The notes: a model not told the origin generated them from the sequence alone. 64,000 nucleotides of DNA from an uncultured Dehalococcoidia bacterium (GCA_958295935.1 OY282385.1:744001-808000); one strand, 5' to 3'. Shown: positions 33,755 through 43,900, numbered from the stretch's first letter. Program-made: numbers and translations.

Positions 33755-34909
33755 ATGAAGATAACTTCCGTGAAGCCATTCCTGGTGCATCCGGGTTGGC
33801 GCAAGAACTGGCTGTTCGTAAAGGTCGAGACCGACTCAGGCATCCATGGCTGGGGCGAAGCTTACACGCAGGCCGACCGGGACCGCACTACCGCCGTACA
33901 CGTGGAGGAACTGGAGCGTTACCTGACTGGACTCGACCCGTTCAACATCAAGCGCTTCACACAAACCGCCTGGGACGACTACGGACAGCGGCGAGGCTCT
34001 ATGGAGATGTTCAGCGCCGTCAGCGGCATCGAGCAGGCGCTCTGGGATATTGTGGGCAAAGCGGTTGACGAGCCAGTCTACCGGCTGCTTGGCGGCGCAT
34101 ACCGTGATCGCATCCGGGTGTACGCAAATGGTTGGTACTGGGGGGCTGCGAGCGGAGACGACTACGCCAAAATGGCGGAACAGACGCTGGAGAAAGGGTT
34201 CTCGGCGCTGAAGTTCGACCCTATATCCGGTCCATGGCGCTATCACCCCGGGTCACGAGCAATCGACGACGCGGCGCATAAGGTGCGCAGGGTACGGGAG
34301 GCGGTGGGGCCGAACGTGGATCTGCTAATCGAGATACATCGGCGCCTGGCGCCCATGCACGCAATTGACCTGGCCGGTCAGATAGCGGAGTACCGGCCCT
34401 TCTGGTTCGAGGAGCCCTGCCCCGCGGAAAACCTGCGCGCTCTCGCGGAGATACGTAGGCAGATAAACATACCGGTGGTAACGGGCGAGGCGATCTATGG
34501 CAAGGCGGGTTTTGCGCAAGTATTCGAGAGCCGCGCTGCCGACGTCATCAACCCCGACGTGGCCAACACAGGGGGGATTCTGGAGCTGAAGGAGATTGCG
34601 GCTATGGCCGAGCCGCACTACGTGGCGGTGTCCCCGCACAACTACAACTCTACGGTGATGGCGTTGGCGGCTACCGTGCACGCGTCGGCCACAATGCCCA
34701 ATTTCCTGATTACCGAGTACTTCGTGCCCTTTAGCGAGGTGGGCAAGCAGGTCTCGAACCAGTTGGTTCCTGAGAACGGCTACGTATCACTGCCTGACAC
34801 GCCGGGGCTGGGCGTGGATATAGATGAGTCGGCTCTGGAGCGGTTCTCGTTCCGAAGGTATCCGGCGCGGCGCGTGCGCACCCCTGGCGAGGAGGCGACG
34901 GGCAGTTAG
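33755..34909 (+). CDS. enolase-superfamily acid-sugar dehydratase (galactonate dehydratase-like)
   Basis: A 384-residue mandelate racemase/muconate lactonizing family enzyme. Metal ligands can be placed at Glu193 (L-I-E-I-H), Glu219 or Glu220 (F-W-F-E-E-P) and Glu245 (V-T-G-E-A), with His295 in S-P-H-N-Y and Lys153 in A-L-K-F-D, matching the D-galactonate dehydratase group more closely than the paralogue at 19896-21077. Predicted to remove water from an aldonic acid. AGAGAGA precedes the ATG. Part of the catabolic enzyme repertoire of this genome. Confidence 0.88.
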   Translation: MKITSVKPFLVHPGWRKNWLFVKVETDSGIHGWGEAYTQADRDRTTAVHVEELERYLTGLDPFNIKRFTQTAWDDYGQRRGSMEMFSAVSGIEQALWDIVGKAVDEPVYRLLGGAYRDRIRVYANGWYWGAASGDDYAKMAEQTLEKGFSALKFDPISGPWRYHPGSRAIDDAAHKVRRVREAVGPNVDLLIEIHRRLAPMHAIDLAGQIAEYRPFWFEEPCPAENLRALAEIRRQINIPVVTGEAIYGKAGFAQVFESRAADVINPDVANTGGILELKEIAAMAEPHYVAVSPHNYNSTVMALAATVHASATMPNFLITEYFVPFSEVGKQVSNQLVPENGYVSLPDTPGLGVDIDESALERFSFRRYPARRVRTPGEEATGS

Positions 34910-35108
34910 GTTTGGAGCGGGGATGCGCCCGCCACAAACCTCAGCCTCAGGTAGAGGCGGAGTTTTCCGGCCAGTACGCTGCCCGCAGTTCCGGCTCTGC
35001 GGCGAGGCCTTGAGCGGCTTCTACGAAACGTCTTGCGGTGTGGAGGGCTACTTTAAGAAGGTTGATCATTGTGGCTTTCGTGTTTCTGTCAAGTAATGGG
35101 GGGCAAAT
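34910..35108. other. region downstream of the attenuator-like hairpin
   Basis: Between the enolase-family stop and the terminator there is a 40-codon minus-strand frame at 34947-35069 starting M-I-N-L-L-K-V-A-L-H. It has no recognised family and no ribosome site. A TTGACA on the minus strand near 35085-35090 could be a -35 element with AATGAT 16 bases further on. Confidence 0.3.
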
Positions 35109-35194
35109 AAAAAACCCCTGCGAACCGGATGCAGGGGGAAGTCCGTCAAGCAACGAGCCGTTTTTTGGCACTACGCGGACGCGCCACCCCCTGC
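35109..35194 (-). promoter_or_regulatory. attenuator-like alternative hairpins
   Basis: Read on the minus strand: arm 1 GCAGGGGG (35187-35194), arm 2 CCCCCTGC (35131-35138) and arm 3 GCAGGGG (35115-35121) followed by TTTTTT (35109-35114). Arms 2 and 3 make an intrinsic terminator with a 9-base loop. Arms 1 and 2 make an 8-bp alternative helix, supported by an inner GTCCG/CGGAC helix (35176-35180 with 35141-35145) and an innermost GCC/GGC hairpin. The two folds exclude each other, as in amino-acid attenuators. Arm 1 lies inside the coding part of the Cys-rich leader peptide. Confidence 0.6.
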
Positions 35195-35248
35195 GGGCTG
35201 ACAGGAACAAGTACAAGCGCACATCGTTTGAGGCGTGATCTCCTTCAT
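35171..35248 (-). CDS. cysteine-rich leader peptide (25 codons)
   Basis: ATG 35248 to TAG 35171. The middle reads M-C-A-C-T-C-S-C, four Cys codons in seven. It begins three bases after the predicted transcription start, so it would be translated leaderless or from the second ATG (35224), with AAGGAG 15 bases upstream. A ribosome stalled on the Cys codons leaves arm 1 free to pair with arm 2 and block the terminator; a ribosome that reaches the stop covers arm 1 and allows termination. No cysteine or sulfur gene lies downstream, so the target is missing or unrecognised. Confidence 0.5.
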   Translation of the reverse strand: MKEITPQTMCACTCSCQPAGGGASA

Positions 35249-35257
35249 AACCCGCTC

Positions 35258-35285
35258 AGTATACTACGGCGCAGCCGGGGCGCAA
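35258..35285 (-). promoter_or_regulatory. promoter of the leader-peptide unit
   Basis: On the minus strand TTGCGC (35280-35285) and TATACT (35258-35263) are separated by 16 bases, placing the start of transcription near 35251. Confidence 0.6.
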
Positions 35286-35478
35286 CACTTATGGCGCAGT
35301 TTCTAGCGCAAGACGGCTTCGGATTTTTTTCCTGACTAGCGGCCTATGCCCGTGAGAGGTATACGCCGGGGAAGCGAGCCGGCTTTCAGCATCGTCTTTG
35401 GATCGGGGTTTTCGGACTCCGGCCCCGCGTAGGAGTGCAGGGCCGGTTGTCTGCCGAAAAGACAATTACGCAAAGGCC

Positions 35479-36336
35479 TCAATCCGGGGAAGCGGGGGCA
35501 AGGCCAAGCAGCCTGGAGGCGTTCTGGCCGAGTACAAGTTGCTCGTCGGAAAGGGGCATACCGGCTGCTCGTAGTCCAGCCAGGGCCCTCGCCTGACTAA
35601 CAAGCGGGTAGTCAGAGCCAAACAGTACTCGCTCGGCGCCGCAAGAGGCCGCGGCCACGTTGAACACGTCGGGCCGGTACAGGTATGGAAAAGCTGCGGA
35701 ATCGAAGTAGGCGCGGGCCAACGACTTTCGCACTTCCGGCATGAGGGCGTAGAACGGCAGGCCGCCGCCAAAGTGCGCAAATATGAACTCATTGGAAGGG
35801 TAGGCTCTAACAAGGGCCTCCAACATGTCCGGAGTAACCGACCCCTTACCGCGATAGGCGTGGCCCACCGGCTCAGATGCGTGGAACAACACGGGGATTG
35901 CCAACTCGCGGGTTGCGTCGAGCAAAGGCGCCAGAATCGCCAGGTCTGCATCCGCTATGCCCTGTGAATCGGGATGAAGTTCACCCACTCCTCGGGCGCC
36001 TGCCTCCACGCAACGGCGGATCTCTGTAACTGCCTCCGTACCCCATAGTGGATTAACGCTGCAAAACGGCACGATTCGCCCCGGATGGGATCGCGCCGCC
36101 TCGAGTATGTAGTCGTTGGACGTGCGGGCGACGCCGGCGTCCGTCCATCCGTAGCCGGCAGCTACGGATAGGTCTACACCGGTGCGGTCCATCTCTTCGA
36201 CCAGTTCGCAGGCGGTTGCTAAACGGCTCCGGCTGTCGGCGAACAGATCGCGAAAAGTGGCGTCCAGGCGGCGAATGCGCTGCCCGTCGAGGCGGAACTC
36301 GGCGGGCAGTATGTGAGTGTGAGAATCGACTATCAC
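35479..36336 (-). CDS. amidohydrolase-family metal-dependent hydrolase
   Basis: A 285-residue TIM-barrel hydrolase of the COG2159 (amidohydrolase 2) group. D-S-H-T-H-I-L at the N-terminus gives two metal ligands; V-L-F-H-A-S-E near residue 150, F-A-H-F-G-G-G near 192 and F-G-S-D-Y-P-L near 247 supply the rest. Members hydrolyse or decarboxylate cyclic and aromatic carboxylates. After its stop 230 bases pass before the leader-peptide promoter; nothing else is seen there. Confidence 0.85.
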   Translation of the reverse strand: MIVDSHTHILPAEFRLDGQRIRRLDATFRDLFADSRSRLATACELVEEMDRTGVDLSVAAGYGWTDAGVARTSNDYILEAARSHPGRIVPFCSVNPLWGTEAVTEIRRCVEAGARGVGELHPDSQGIADADLAILAPLLDATRELAIPVLFHASEPVGHAYRGKGSVTPDMLEALVRAYPSNEFIFAHFGGGLPFYALMPEVRKSLARAYFDSAAFPYLYRPDVFNVAAASCGAERVLFGSDYPLVSQARALAGLRAAGMPLSDEQLVLGQNASRLLGLAPASPD

Positions 36337-36731
36337 CGTTGCGGGTCAAGTGTAAACCGTGATTCGCATGAATGATCGGACGGAATGACAGCGGGGCAAC
36401 CAGGCAGCTCTCGCGGTATCGCGAGGGTCTCGGCGCGGTATGAAAATGGCGATGAGCCGCGCCGGCGTGGGTGCAGGAACGAGTACATGATGGCCCCCGG
36501 AACCGACCCGTCGGTCCATGAGGACCGGCAGGCCCCTCCTTGCCGCCGATTCCGGCGGAGGCAATGATGGACGGTCACGCGGCAGAGGCGCCGGAGCCAG
36601 GAACGGACGGCCACGAATCGGAACGCGCCAGATGCAGGATGAAGTGAAAGATATACTGGATAGCTGAGCCGAACCGCATCTTGCGCGAACCTACTTGCTC
36701 GCCGAGGGGTTCCCACAGCCCCACGTAAGAA
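36337..36731. other. divergent intergenic region upstream of the DUF362 gene
   Basis: 395 bases without a supported gene. TATACT at 36652-36657, about 75 bases before the DUF362 start, is a possible -10 element without a clear -35. Confidence 0.3.
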
Positions 36732-37874
36732 ATGTCCAACTCACAAATCATGTCCCCAGACGTACTGACCAAGCCTGACTTACGGCGCGCCAAGCCGCTG
36801 CTCGGCAAGGTGGCGGTCCTCTATACGACGCCGGAGACGGTGCTGAAGGACTATAGCCGCCTGATGGAGTTGGCGGACTACCGCTCGGCGCTCCTGCCCG
36901 ACACCAAGACACTGCTCAAGGTGAACATTTCGTGGCAGCACTACTATCCCGCCTGCTCCACGGCGCCGTGGCAGATCGAGGGAGTTGCAAACACCCTGCG
37001 CCAAGGCGGGTACGAAGATCTGCTGGCCGCACACAACGGCACGGTCGTAGTAGACCCCTTCGAGGGGAGGGTGAAGAACAAGCACGCCGCGGTGGAGGAG
37101 CGGTTGGGGTTGCCGCACGTGGTGCTGGACGTACCCCCGGTCAAGTGGGTGCGGTATCGGCCTTCAGCCAAAATGCTCGTGCTGGACGAGGTTTACAAGG
37201 ACGGTCTGTACGTTCCCGACATCCTCCCGGGTACGAATATCGTTCAGCTTCCCACCGTCAAGACACACGTGTTCACGACCATGACGGGGGCTTTGAAGAA
37301 CGCCTTTGGAGGGCTGTTGCACCGCTACCGGCATTGGACCCATTCGGTGATCCACGAGACGTTGGTGGACCTCTTGCAGATACAGAAGGAGATTCACGCC
37401 GGGCTGTTCGCGGTGATGGACGGCACGTTTGCCGGCGACGGGCCGGGGCCTCGCGCAATGCGGGTGCACACGAAGAACGTGATCCTGGCGAGCGCAGATC
37501 AGGTCGCTATCGACTCGGTAGCCGCGCAGATGATGGGCTTCGACCCGATGAGCATCCCCATGATCCGTATCGCCCATGAGCATGGTTTGGGCGTAGGCAA
37601 TCCGTCTGAAATCGAGTTCTTGGGGGACGACGTTCAGGGCGTAAACTGGCGTTTCGCATCCAGTGAGAGCACCTTTGCGAGTCGGGGGCAGCGTCTCATC
37701 TACCACGGCCCTCTAAAACCGCTGGAGAACCTTTTGCTAAGGTCTCCGCTGACGCCGTGGGCGTTTTGGGCGTCTAACGCCTACCACAATGATTTCTGGC
37801 TGCGCTTCATTGGCCGCAAGCGTATACGCGAGGCGATGAAGACTCCCTGGGGCCAATTGTTCCAGAGGTATTGA
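36732..37874 (+). CDS. DUF362 domain-containing protein
   Basis: A 380-residue protein with the DUF362 core: L-L-K-V-N-I-S-W near residue 60, L-P-T-V-K-T-H-V-F-T-T-M-T-G-A-L-K-N-A-F-G near residue 173, and V-A-I-D-S-V-A-A-Q-M-M-G-F near residue 257. Many DUF362 proteins carry an iron-sulfur domain, but no C-x-x-C-x-x-C cluster is present here, so this is the short form. Function is unknown; links with quinone and redox metabolism are suggested only by other genomes. Confidence 0.85.
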   Translation: MSNSQIMSPDVLTKPDLRRAKPLLGKVAVLYTTPETVLKDYSRLMELADYRSALLPDTKTLLKVNISWQHYYPACSTAPWQIEGVANTLRQGGYEDLLAAHNGTVVVDPFEGRVKNKHAAVEERLGLPHVVLDVPPVKWVRYRPSAKMLVLDEVYKDGLYVPDILPGTNIVQLPTVKTHVFTTMTGALKNAFGGLLHRYRHWTHSVIHETLVDLLQIQKEIHAGLFAVMDGTFAGDGPGPRAMRVHTKNVILASADQVAIDSVAAQMMGFDPMSIPMIRIAHEHGLGVGNPSEIEFLGDDVQGVNWRFASSESTFASRGQRLIYHGPLKPLENLLLRSPLTPWAFWASNAYHNDFWLRFIGRKRIREAMKTPWGQLFQRY

Positions 37875-37897
37875 CCGGATCCTTTAGCCGCGGCGAG

Positions 37898-38218
37898 CTA
37901 GGCCCCCGCCGGTGGGTGGCCGTTGCCGCCGGGATGGGGCGGTATGTCGTTTGTGTAGACGCCCAGGTCGCGGCCCTGGTGTACGTGGAGGACGAATTCA
38001 TCCCGCTGTACGCCAATGGCGTCGATGATGTTCTCGTCCACAATCGAGGCGATGTCCTGTATGCCCGCCTGCGTAACGCTCTCTTCCACGGTAAGTGTGC
38101 CGTGGATCATCGACGAGGTGAAGTGCAGGTCGAGCCGTCCCACGGGGCTGCCATCCTCGACGATGGTATAGCACTCAGAGTGTGGAGTTCTGCATTCGCG
38201 TTCGAAGAAGAATGTCAT
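37898..38218 (-). CDS. conserved hypothetical protein
   Basis: A 106-residue protein from ATG 38218, 29 bases after the proA stop in the same direction. It has no recognised domain. The composition and mixed beta pattern (C-Y-T-I-V-E-D-G-S-P-V-G-R-L-D-L-H-F) look like a genuine small soluble protein. The end is Pro/Gly-rich and may be disordered. Probably read from the proBA transcript. Confidence 0.6.
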   Translation of the reverse strand: MTFFFERECRTPHSECYTIVEDGSPVGRLDLHFTSSMIHGTLTVEESVTQAGIQDIASIVDENIIDAIGVQRDEFVLHVHQGRDLGVYTNDIPPHPGGNGHPPAGA

Positions 38219-38247
38219 GTGTTGCCACCGTCCCGGGTGTGCGGGAT

Positions 38248-39525
38248 CTAGGTCCTGACGTGGCCGTTTCCCCTGACCAGCCACTTGTAGCTAGTCAGTT
38301 CTCGCAGGCCCATCGGCCCTCTTGCGTGGAGCTTGTTGGTGCTGATCGCCACCTCTGCGCCGAGGCCGAACTCGCCGCCGTCGTTGAAACGAGTGGAGGC
38401 GTTGACGAACACTGCCGCCGCGTCCACCCTGGCGAGGAACGATTCTGCCGTTTCAGAATCTTCCGTGATGATCGCTTCGGAATGGCCTGACCCGTACTTG
38501 TCAATGTGCTCCAATGCCTGGCCCAGTCCGTCCACGACCTTCACCGCCGCGATCAAGTCGAGGAACTCAGTACCAAAGTCTTCCTCTGCGGCCGCTTTGC
38601 GGATGGCGCCGTTTCCATCCGACCGGAGAATCGATAACGCCCTGGGGTCGCATCGCATTTCAACTCCGTAGTTGCCGAATTCGCGAGAGAGAGCCGGGAG
38701 GAAGCTGTCCGCCGCGTCGGAATGCACGAGCACGGTGTCCAGAGCATTGCACACCGTCGGCCGCTGGACCTTGGCGTTGATCACTATGTCTTTGGCCGCG
38801 TCGAGGTCTGCCGCGGCGTCCACGTAGGTGTGGCACACACCGATACCTCCGGTGACCGCGGGCATTGCGGCGTTCTCCGCCACGAAACGGACCAGTTCTG
38901 CACTGCCCCGGGGCACTATGAGGTCGATCTCGTCTTTCATACCCAGCATTTCCCGTACCAGGGATCGGTCGGTGGACGCCACGAACTGCACCGCGTCTCT
39001 AGGCAGACCGCCTGCGGGCAGAGAATCGGCGATGATGCCCGCCAAGGCTCGATTGGTTTCCAACGCCTCCTTGCCGCCGCGCAGTATGACGGAGTTGGAA
39101 GATTTGAGGCACAGGGAAGCGATATCCACGGTGACGTTAGGCCGGCTCTCGTATATGACTCCGATGACTCCGAGCGGCACGGTGATTCGCTGAATGCGAA
39201 GGCCGTTGGGCCTTGCGGTCTCGTCCAGCGTCACGCCAATCGGGTCTGGCAACCGTGCGATAGCCCTGACGGCGTCGGCCATGCCGTTGATGCGCTCGTC
39301 ATCGAGCATCATCCGCTCGATCACGTGCTCTCCGAGACCAGCGCGCTGCGCTGCGGACAGGTCGGACGCGTTGGCCTTCAGTACCTCGCCGCAGCGGTCG
39401 TACAGGGCGGCGGACAAGTCGTGTAGGAAGGCATTGCGCGCGTCTTCCGACGAGGCTGCCAGTTCGGCGGCCGCGGTGCGCGCTTTGCCGGCTTGGTCTT
39501 TGAGGTCAACTGTCGCGATGGTCAT
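38248..39525 (-). CDS. proA: gamma-glutamyl phosphate reductase
   Basis: Reduces gamma-glutamyl phosphate to glutamate semialdehyde for proline synthesis. From the ATG at 39525 (M-T-I-A-T-V-D-L-K) the product is 425 residues, normal for the family; the longer open frame upstream has no homologous look. Y-E-S-R-P-N-V-T-V-D, L-R-G-G-K-E-A and the catalytic Cys in Q-R-P-T-V-C-N-A-L-D-T are present. It follows proB by 85 bases and forms the proBA operon. Confidence 0.95.
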   Translation of the reverse strand: MTIATVDLKDQAGKARTAAAELAASSEDARNAFLHDLSAALYDRCGEVLKANASDLSAAQRAGLGEHVIERMMLDDERINGMADAVRAIARLPDPIGVTLDETARPNGLRIQRITVPLGVIGVIYESRPNVTVDIASLCLKSSNSVILRGGKEALETNRALAGIIADSLPAGGLPRDAVQFVASTDRSLVREMLGMKDEIDLIVPRGSAELVRFVAENAAMPAVTGGIGVCHTYVDAAADLDAAKDIVINAKVQRPTVCNALDTVLVHSDAADSFLPALSREFGNYGVEMRCDPRALSILRSDGNGAIRKAAAEEDFGTEFLDLIAAVKVVDGLGQALEHIDKYGSGHSEAIITEDSETAESFLARVDAAAVFVNASTRFNDGGEFGLGAEVAISTNKLHARGPMGLRELTSYKWLVRGNGHVRT

Positions 39526-39610
39526 TGGGATCGCCCTGAATCGAAGAAGTGTGTCATTTGACTTTACAAGAACATCGACTGACGGAGCAGCGGCAAATCG
39601 TCCGGAAGGT

Positions 39611-40792
39611 TCACACCACGGCCATGTTGTCCCGGTGAACCACTTCGGGGCCGTATTCATGGCCGAGCAGTTCCCGGACTTCCTCGGAGTTGTGTCCTTT
39701 GATGGCTTCCAAATCACTTGAGCTGTAGTTAGCCACTCCCCATGCAACCGCCTTGCCGGTCGTTTCCTTTATGGCGACTATGTCGCCGCGCTCGAAGCCG
39801 CCTTCCACGTCCGTAATTCCGGCGGGCAGGAGGCTCTTCCCGCCATTCCTGACCGCAGCAACGGCGCCCCCGTCGATCACAACGCCGCCGCGATGTTCGG
39901 ATACGCCCGTCAAAACCCATCGCTTTCGGCTCTCCATGCGCGACACGCCGGAGTGGAATCGAGTACCTATAGCCTCTCCGTCACATAGGAGGAGGATGGC
40001 ATCCGGCACTCTGCCCGATGCGATGACGACCTCGGCGCCGGATGCGGTAGCCAGTCTGGCCGCCTCTACTTTGCTTGCCATGCCTCCCCGGCCGCGCCCA
40101 TCGCGCGAATCTCCGGCTGCTGCGATGATCCGGGCGTCGATCTCGCGCACCTCCGGGATGATGCGCGCCGCAGGGTCTACGGTCGGGTCGCTGGTGAATA
40201 GGCCGTCCATTTCTCCCAATAGAACAAGCAGGTCGGCGTCGATGGCGTTAGCCACCATGGCCGAAAGACGGTCGTTGTCTCCGTATGCGTCGGCCTTGAG
40301 TTCGTCAACCGCCACCACGTCGTTTTCGTTGATGATGGGCAGCGCGCCGATTTCTATGAGGGTTTCTAGGGTGTTGCGAAAGTTGAGGTAACCGAGGCGC
40401 CGCTGCAGGTCTCCGCGCGTCACCAAGGCTTGGGCAACCGTAACGTCATGTGCATCGAAGAGCCGCTCATAGAGATGCATCAGCTTTGCCTGTCCTATTG
40501 CGGCAAGGGCCTGCCGGTAAGCCAACGTGCTCCTGCCCATTCGGGTACCCGGCGCGCTGGCTGCGAGGGCTTCCCTTCCCAGAGCGACTGCGCCTGACGT
40601 GACGATGAGCGCCTCTATTCCTCGACGGCGAACCTCGACGATCTGCTTCGCCAGCCGGGTCGCCATCTGCACGTCGAGGGTGTCGCGTCCTGCCGTGAGC
40701 AGGTTGCTACCCAGTTTTACGACCACCCGGCGCGGTGTCTTCGGCCTATTTTTCCGCGCGGCCCTGCGAGCGGCGCGGGACGTGGAAGTCAA
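39611..40792 (-). CDS. proB: glutamate 5-kinase
   Basis: First step of proline synthesis. Start taken as TTG at 40792, with GGAG six bases before it, which gives a 393-residue protein; the open frame continues further but without homologous sequence. R-V-V-V-K-L-G-S-N-L-L, T-S-G-A-V-A-L-G, N-E-N-D-V-V-A-V-D-E and Y-G-D-N-D-R-L-S-A mark the kinase domain; K-R-W near residue 280 opens a C-terminal PUA domain (about 285-385). Divergent from mfd. Confidence 0.93.
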   Translation of the reverse strand: MTSTSRAARRAARKNRPKTPRRVVVKLGSNLLTAGRDTLDVQMATRLAKQIVEVRRRGIEALIVTSGAVALGREALAASAPGTRMGRSTLAYRQALAAIGQAKLMHLYERLFDAHDVTVAQALVTRGDLQRRLGYLNFRNTLETLIEIGALPIINENDVVAVDELKADAYGDNDRLSAMVANAIDADLLVLLGEMDGLFTSDPTVDPAARIIPEVREIDARIIAAAGDSRDGRGRGGMASKVEAARLATASGAEVVIASGRVPDAILLLCDGEAIGTRFHSGVSRMESRKRWVLTGVSEHRGGVVIDGGAVAAVRNGGKSLLPAGITDVEGGFERGDIVAIKETTGKAVAWGVANYSSSDLEAIKGHNSEEVRELLGHEYGPEVVHRDNMAVV

Positions 40793-40838
40793 GTGGATCT
40801 CCGTGCAAGGGTTCGGCGATGAGGAGGGGCAGGACTGT

Positions 40839-40844
40839 ATTATA
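40839..40844 (-). promoter_or_regulatory. possible -10 of the proBA promoter
   Basis: TATAAT on the minus strand 46 bases before the proB start, in the 181-bp gap shared with mfd. No fitting -35 hexamer. Confidence 0.4.
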
Positions 40845-40973
40845 TGTATAGGCGAATGGCTGCCCCTCTGCGCGGTCTGAGCCTGTGAGCCGACATATGC
40901 GAGAGGCTGGGGAGCGTTCCCTGGCCGCTTCGCCCTTGGGCAGTATGCAGTACATGTCCCTTCGAAAATCTGA

Positions 40974-43900
40974 ATGACGCTTGGCGGCTTGCTCCCGCTG
41001 ATTGCCCGCAACAGCCGATTCATCGAGCTGATCGAAAGCCTTCGTCCCGGGGGCGCTCGTGGGTCCGTAATAGCGCCTGACGCGGCCAACTCGTACTTGG
41101 CCGCGGCTCTCTGGCGCAGCTTCGACGCGCCCGTAGCGGTACTGACCCCGACTCCTGAAACGGCCCGGTGGCTGTCAGACCAATTGCACGTATGGCTTTC
41201 AGACGCGCCGGTGTTCCAGTTTGCCGAGACTGAATACATCCCGTTCGAGAGGTACACGCCGGATCTGTTGAGCTCTCACGAGCGTCTCAGGGCGCTCTCG
41301 GCGCTGCGAGATTACCGCTCCGGCTCCAAGCCTCCGCTGGTAGTTGCATCCGTGCAGGCGGCGGCACAGACGACCATAGAGCGCGACGCGTTCAGCCGCT
41401 CTACCAGAACGATAAGCGTCGGAGACACAATCGACCTCAACGAGCTGATCAACCATTGGGTCGCTATCGGGTACCGGATAGAGGCGACTGCCGAGACGCC
41501 TGGTTCTGCCAGCCGCAGAGGGGGCATCCTGGACGTGTTCCCGGTGACGTCTTCGCATCCGGCCCGGATCGAGCTCTTTGGGAACGAGGTAGAGAGTATC
41601 CGGCTGTTCGACGCCCTTACCCAACGTTCCACCGGTGCAGCCGATTCGATCACTGTTCCCCCGGCCCAAGAGACCTTGCCCGAGGTTGCCGCCGAGGAGC
41701 GAGTCGAAGAAGCCCTTGGCCGCCTCAACCTGGATTCTTGCCGTCCGGATCTACAACATCGGATACCGCTGGAGTTGGGTCAGGCTCTTAGAGGGGAACT
41801 TACGGAGGGCCTCAGCTTCTATTCGGGATTCTTCAACAGCGGGACTCTGTTGGACTACCTGCCGGAGGGTGCGCTGCTGATTGTGCTGAGGCCGTCCGCA
41901 GTGGAGGACGCGGCCCGATCGGGAGACTCACGTCTGCGCGGCCTACGCGAGCGCAAGGAACGGCGAGGCGAGGCGCCGCGCGGTTTCCCACTGGCGCGCG
42001 TCGATTGGGGAATACTGGCCGACTCCATATCGCGCCGCGCCAGGGCGCTGGAAGTGTCGCCGTGGGGAGTTGAGCGGCCCGGCGTCGGGGAGATAGAGCC
42101 CCAGAAGGACGAATCCGGCGTTGCGGCCATCGAGGGATCTCCGGGTGAGCCCATGAGGTTGCCCCTGGAAGCTGCGCCCCTGACCGGTCGGGGTATAGAG
42201 CAAACGCTGGACCTGGCGGAGCAGGGCCGAAACACGGGCCGGCGGTACGTGTTCATGACCAACCATGCGCTGCGGGTGGCCGACGTGGCCGCGGAACGGG
42301 ATTTGAAGGTGCGGGCCGAAACCAATCTGGCCGACGAACCCGCACCCGGCGATTTGCGCATCATGCAGGGACACCTGCGAGAGGGTTTCACCCTTGGGGG
42401 GCGCAGTAGAGACGGTTTCACGTTACTCACCGACCACGAGATCTTCGGGGTGCGGAAGGAACGCCGCCGGGTGCGCAGGCGTCCGGTACGCAAGGGGCCG
42501 GCGTTGGAGCAACTCAAGCCCGGTTCGTTCGTGGTTCACGTAGAGCACGGCGTGGGGCGTTTCACCGGTACGCAAGTGATGGATACTCACGACGGGCGCG
42601 AGTTCCTCGTCCTCGAGTACGCCAACGACGATAAGTTGTACGTGCCCGCCGAACACTTGGACCGCGTCCAACTCTATCGCGGCTCTAGCGACTCTCCGCC
42701 GCGTCTGACCCGTTTGGGCACTCAGGAATGGGTGCGCGCCAAGGCGAGGGCCCAACGGGCAACGGAACAATTGGCCGGCGAGTTGATAGCCCTGTACGCG
42801 GCCCGTTCCGTAACCAAGGGCTTCAACAGCGATCCGGACACGCCCTGGCAGGACGCGCTGGAGGCCAGCTTCCCATATGAGGAGACGCCGGACCAGCTTG
42901 CAACGATAGAGGCCGTCAAGGCGGACCTCGTTTCATCCCGCCCCATGGACCGCCTGGTTTGCGGGGACGTGGGATACGGCAAGACCGAGGTGGCGCTGCG
43001 TGCAGCGTTCAAGGTCGTGCAATCGGGGCGCCAGGTGGTCATCCTCGTTCCCACGACTGTGCTTGCCCAGCAGCATTTCGCCACGTTCAGGGAACGACTG
43101 GCGCCATTTCCCGTGAAGATAGAGATGCTGTCCCGCTTTCGCAGCAACCATAAACAGAGAGAAATCGTGGAGGGTTTGGCGGACGGCAAGGTAGACATAT
43201 GCATAGGCACTCACCGCCTTTTGCAACGGGACGTATCGATCAAGGACCTGGGCTTGGCGGTCATCGACGAAGAGCACAAATTCGGCGTGTCCCACAAGGA
43301 ACGGTTGAAGCGGCTGCGAACGCAGGTGGACGTGCTGACACTATCCGCCACGCCGATCCCCCGCACGCTGCACATGGCGTTGGCCGGAGTGCGGGACATG
43401 AGCACTATCGATACGCCCCCGGAGGAGCGGCTCCCCATAAAGACATACGTGTCCGAGGAGAACGACGACCTGCTGCGGGAGGCGATACTGCGGGAGCTGG
43501 ACCGTGGAGGCCAGGTGTTCTTCTTGCACAACCGCGTGGGTTCTATAGATCGAGTGGCCGCGCAGGTGCACAAGCTGGCTCCTGAAGCGCGCATCGGCAT
43601 CGGCCACGGCCAGATGCCTGCGGATGAGTTGGAAAGCGTGATGGCCGACTTCTCAGAGCGCAGGTTCGACGTGCTGGTGTGCACCACGATCATCGAGTCC
43701 GGTATCGACCTGCCAAACGTGAACACGCTCGTGGTGGATCGGGCCGACGTGTTCGGTCTGTCCCAGCTGTATCAGCTACGAGGCCGCATCGGACGAGGCG
43801 CCAACCGTGCGTATGCCTATTTGATGGTGCCCCGCGGCAAACAGCTGACTGAGACAGCCGAGCAGCGCTTGAACACGATCCTCGCGGCGACCGAGTTGGG

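Noticed and set aside
34947-35222. 91-codon minus-strand frame through the attenuator region
   Set aside because: It runs through the terminator hairpin and T run and shows no domain; the Cys-rich frame and the hairpins explain the stretch better.
35109-35285. tmRNA or other known structured RNA
   Set aside because: No tRNA-like end, no CCA, and no degradation-tag reading frame of the usual type.
39525-39747. N-terminal extension of proA
   Set aside because: It lies within the end of proB in another frame and has no family similarity.
40793-41257. N-terminal extension of proB
   Set aside because: It overlaps mfd on the other strand and lacks family similarity; TTG 40792 has a good ribosome site.
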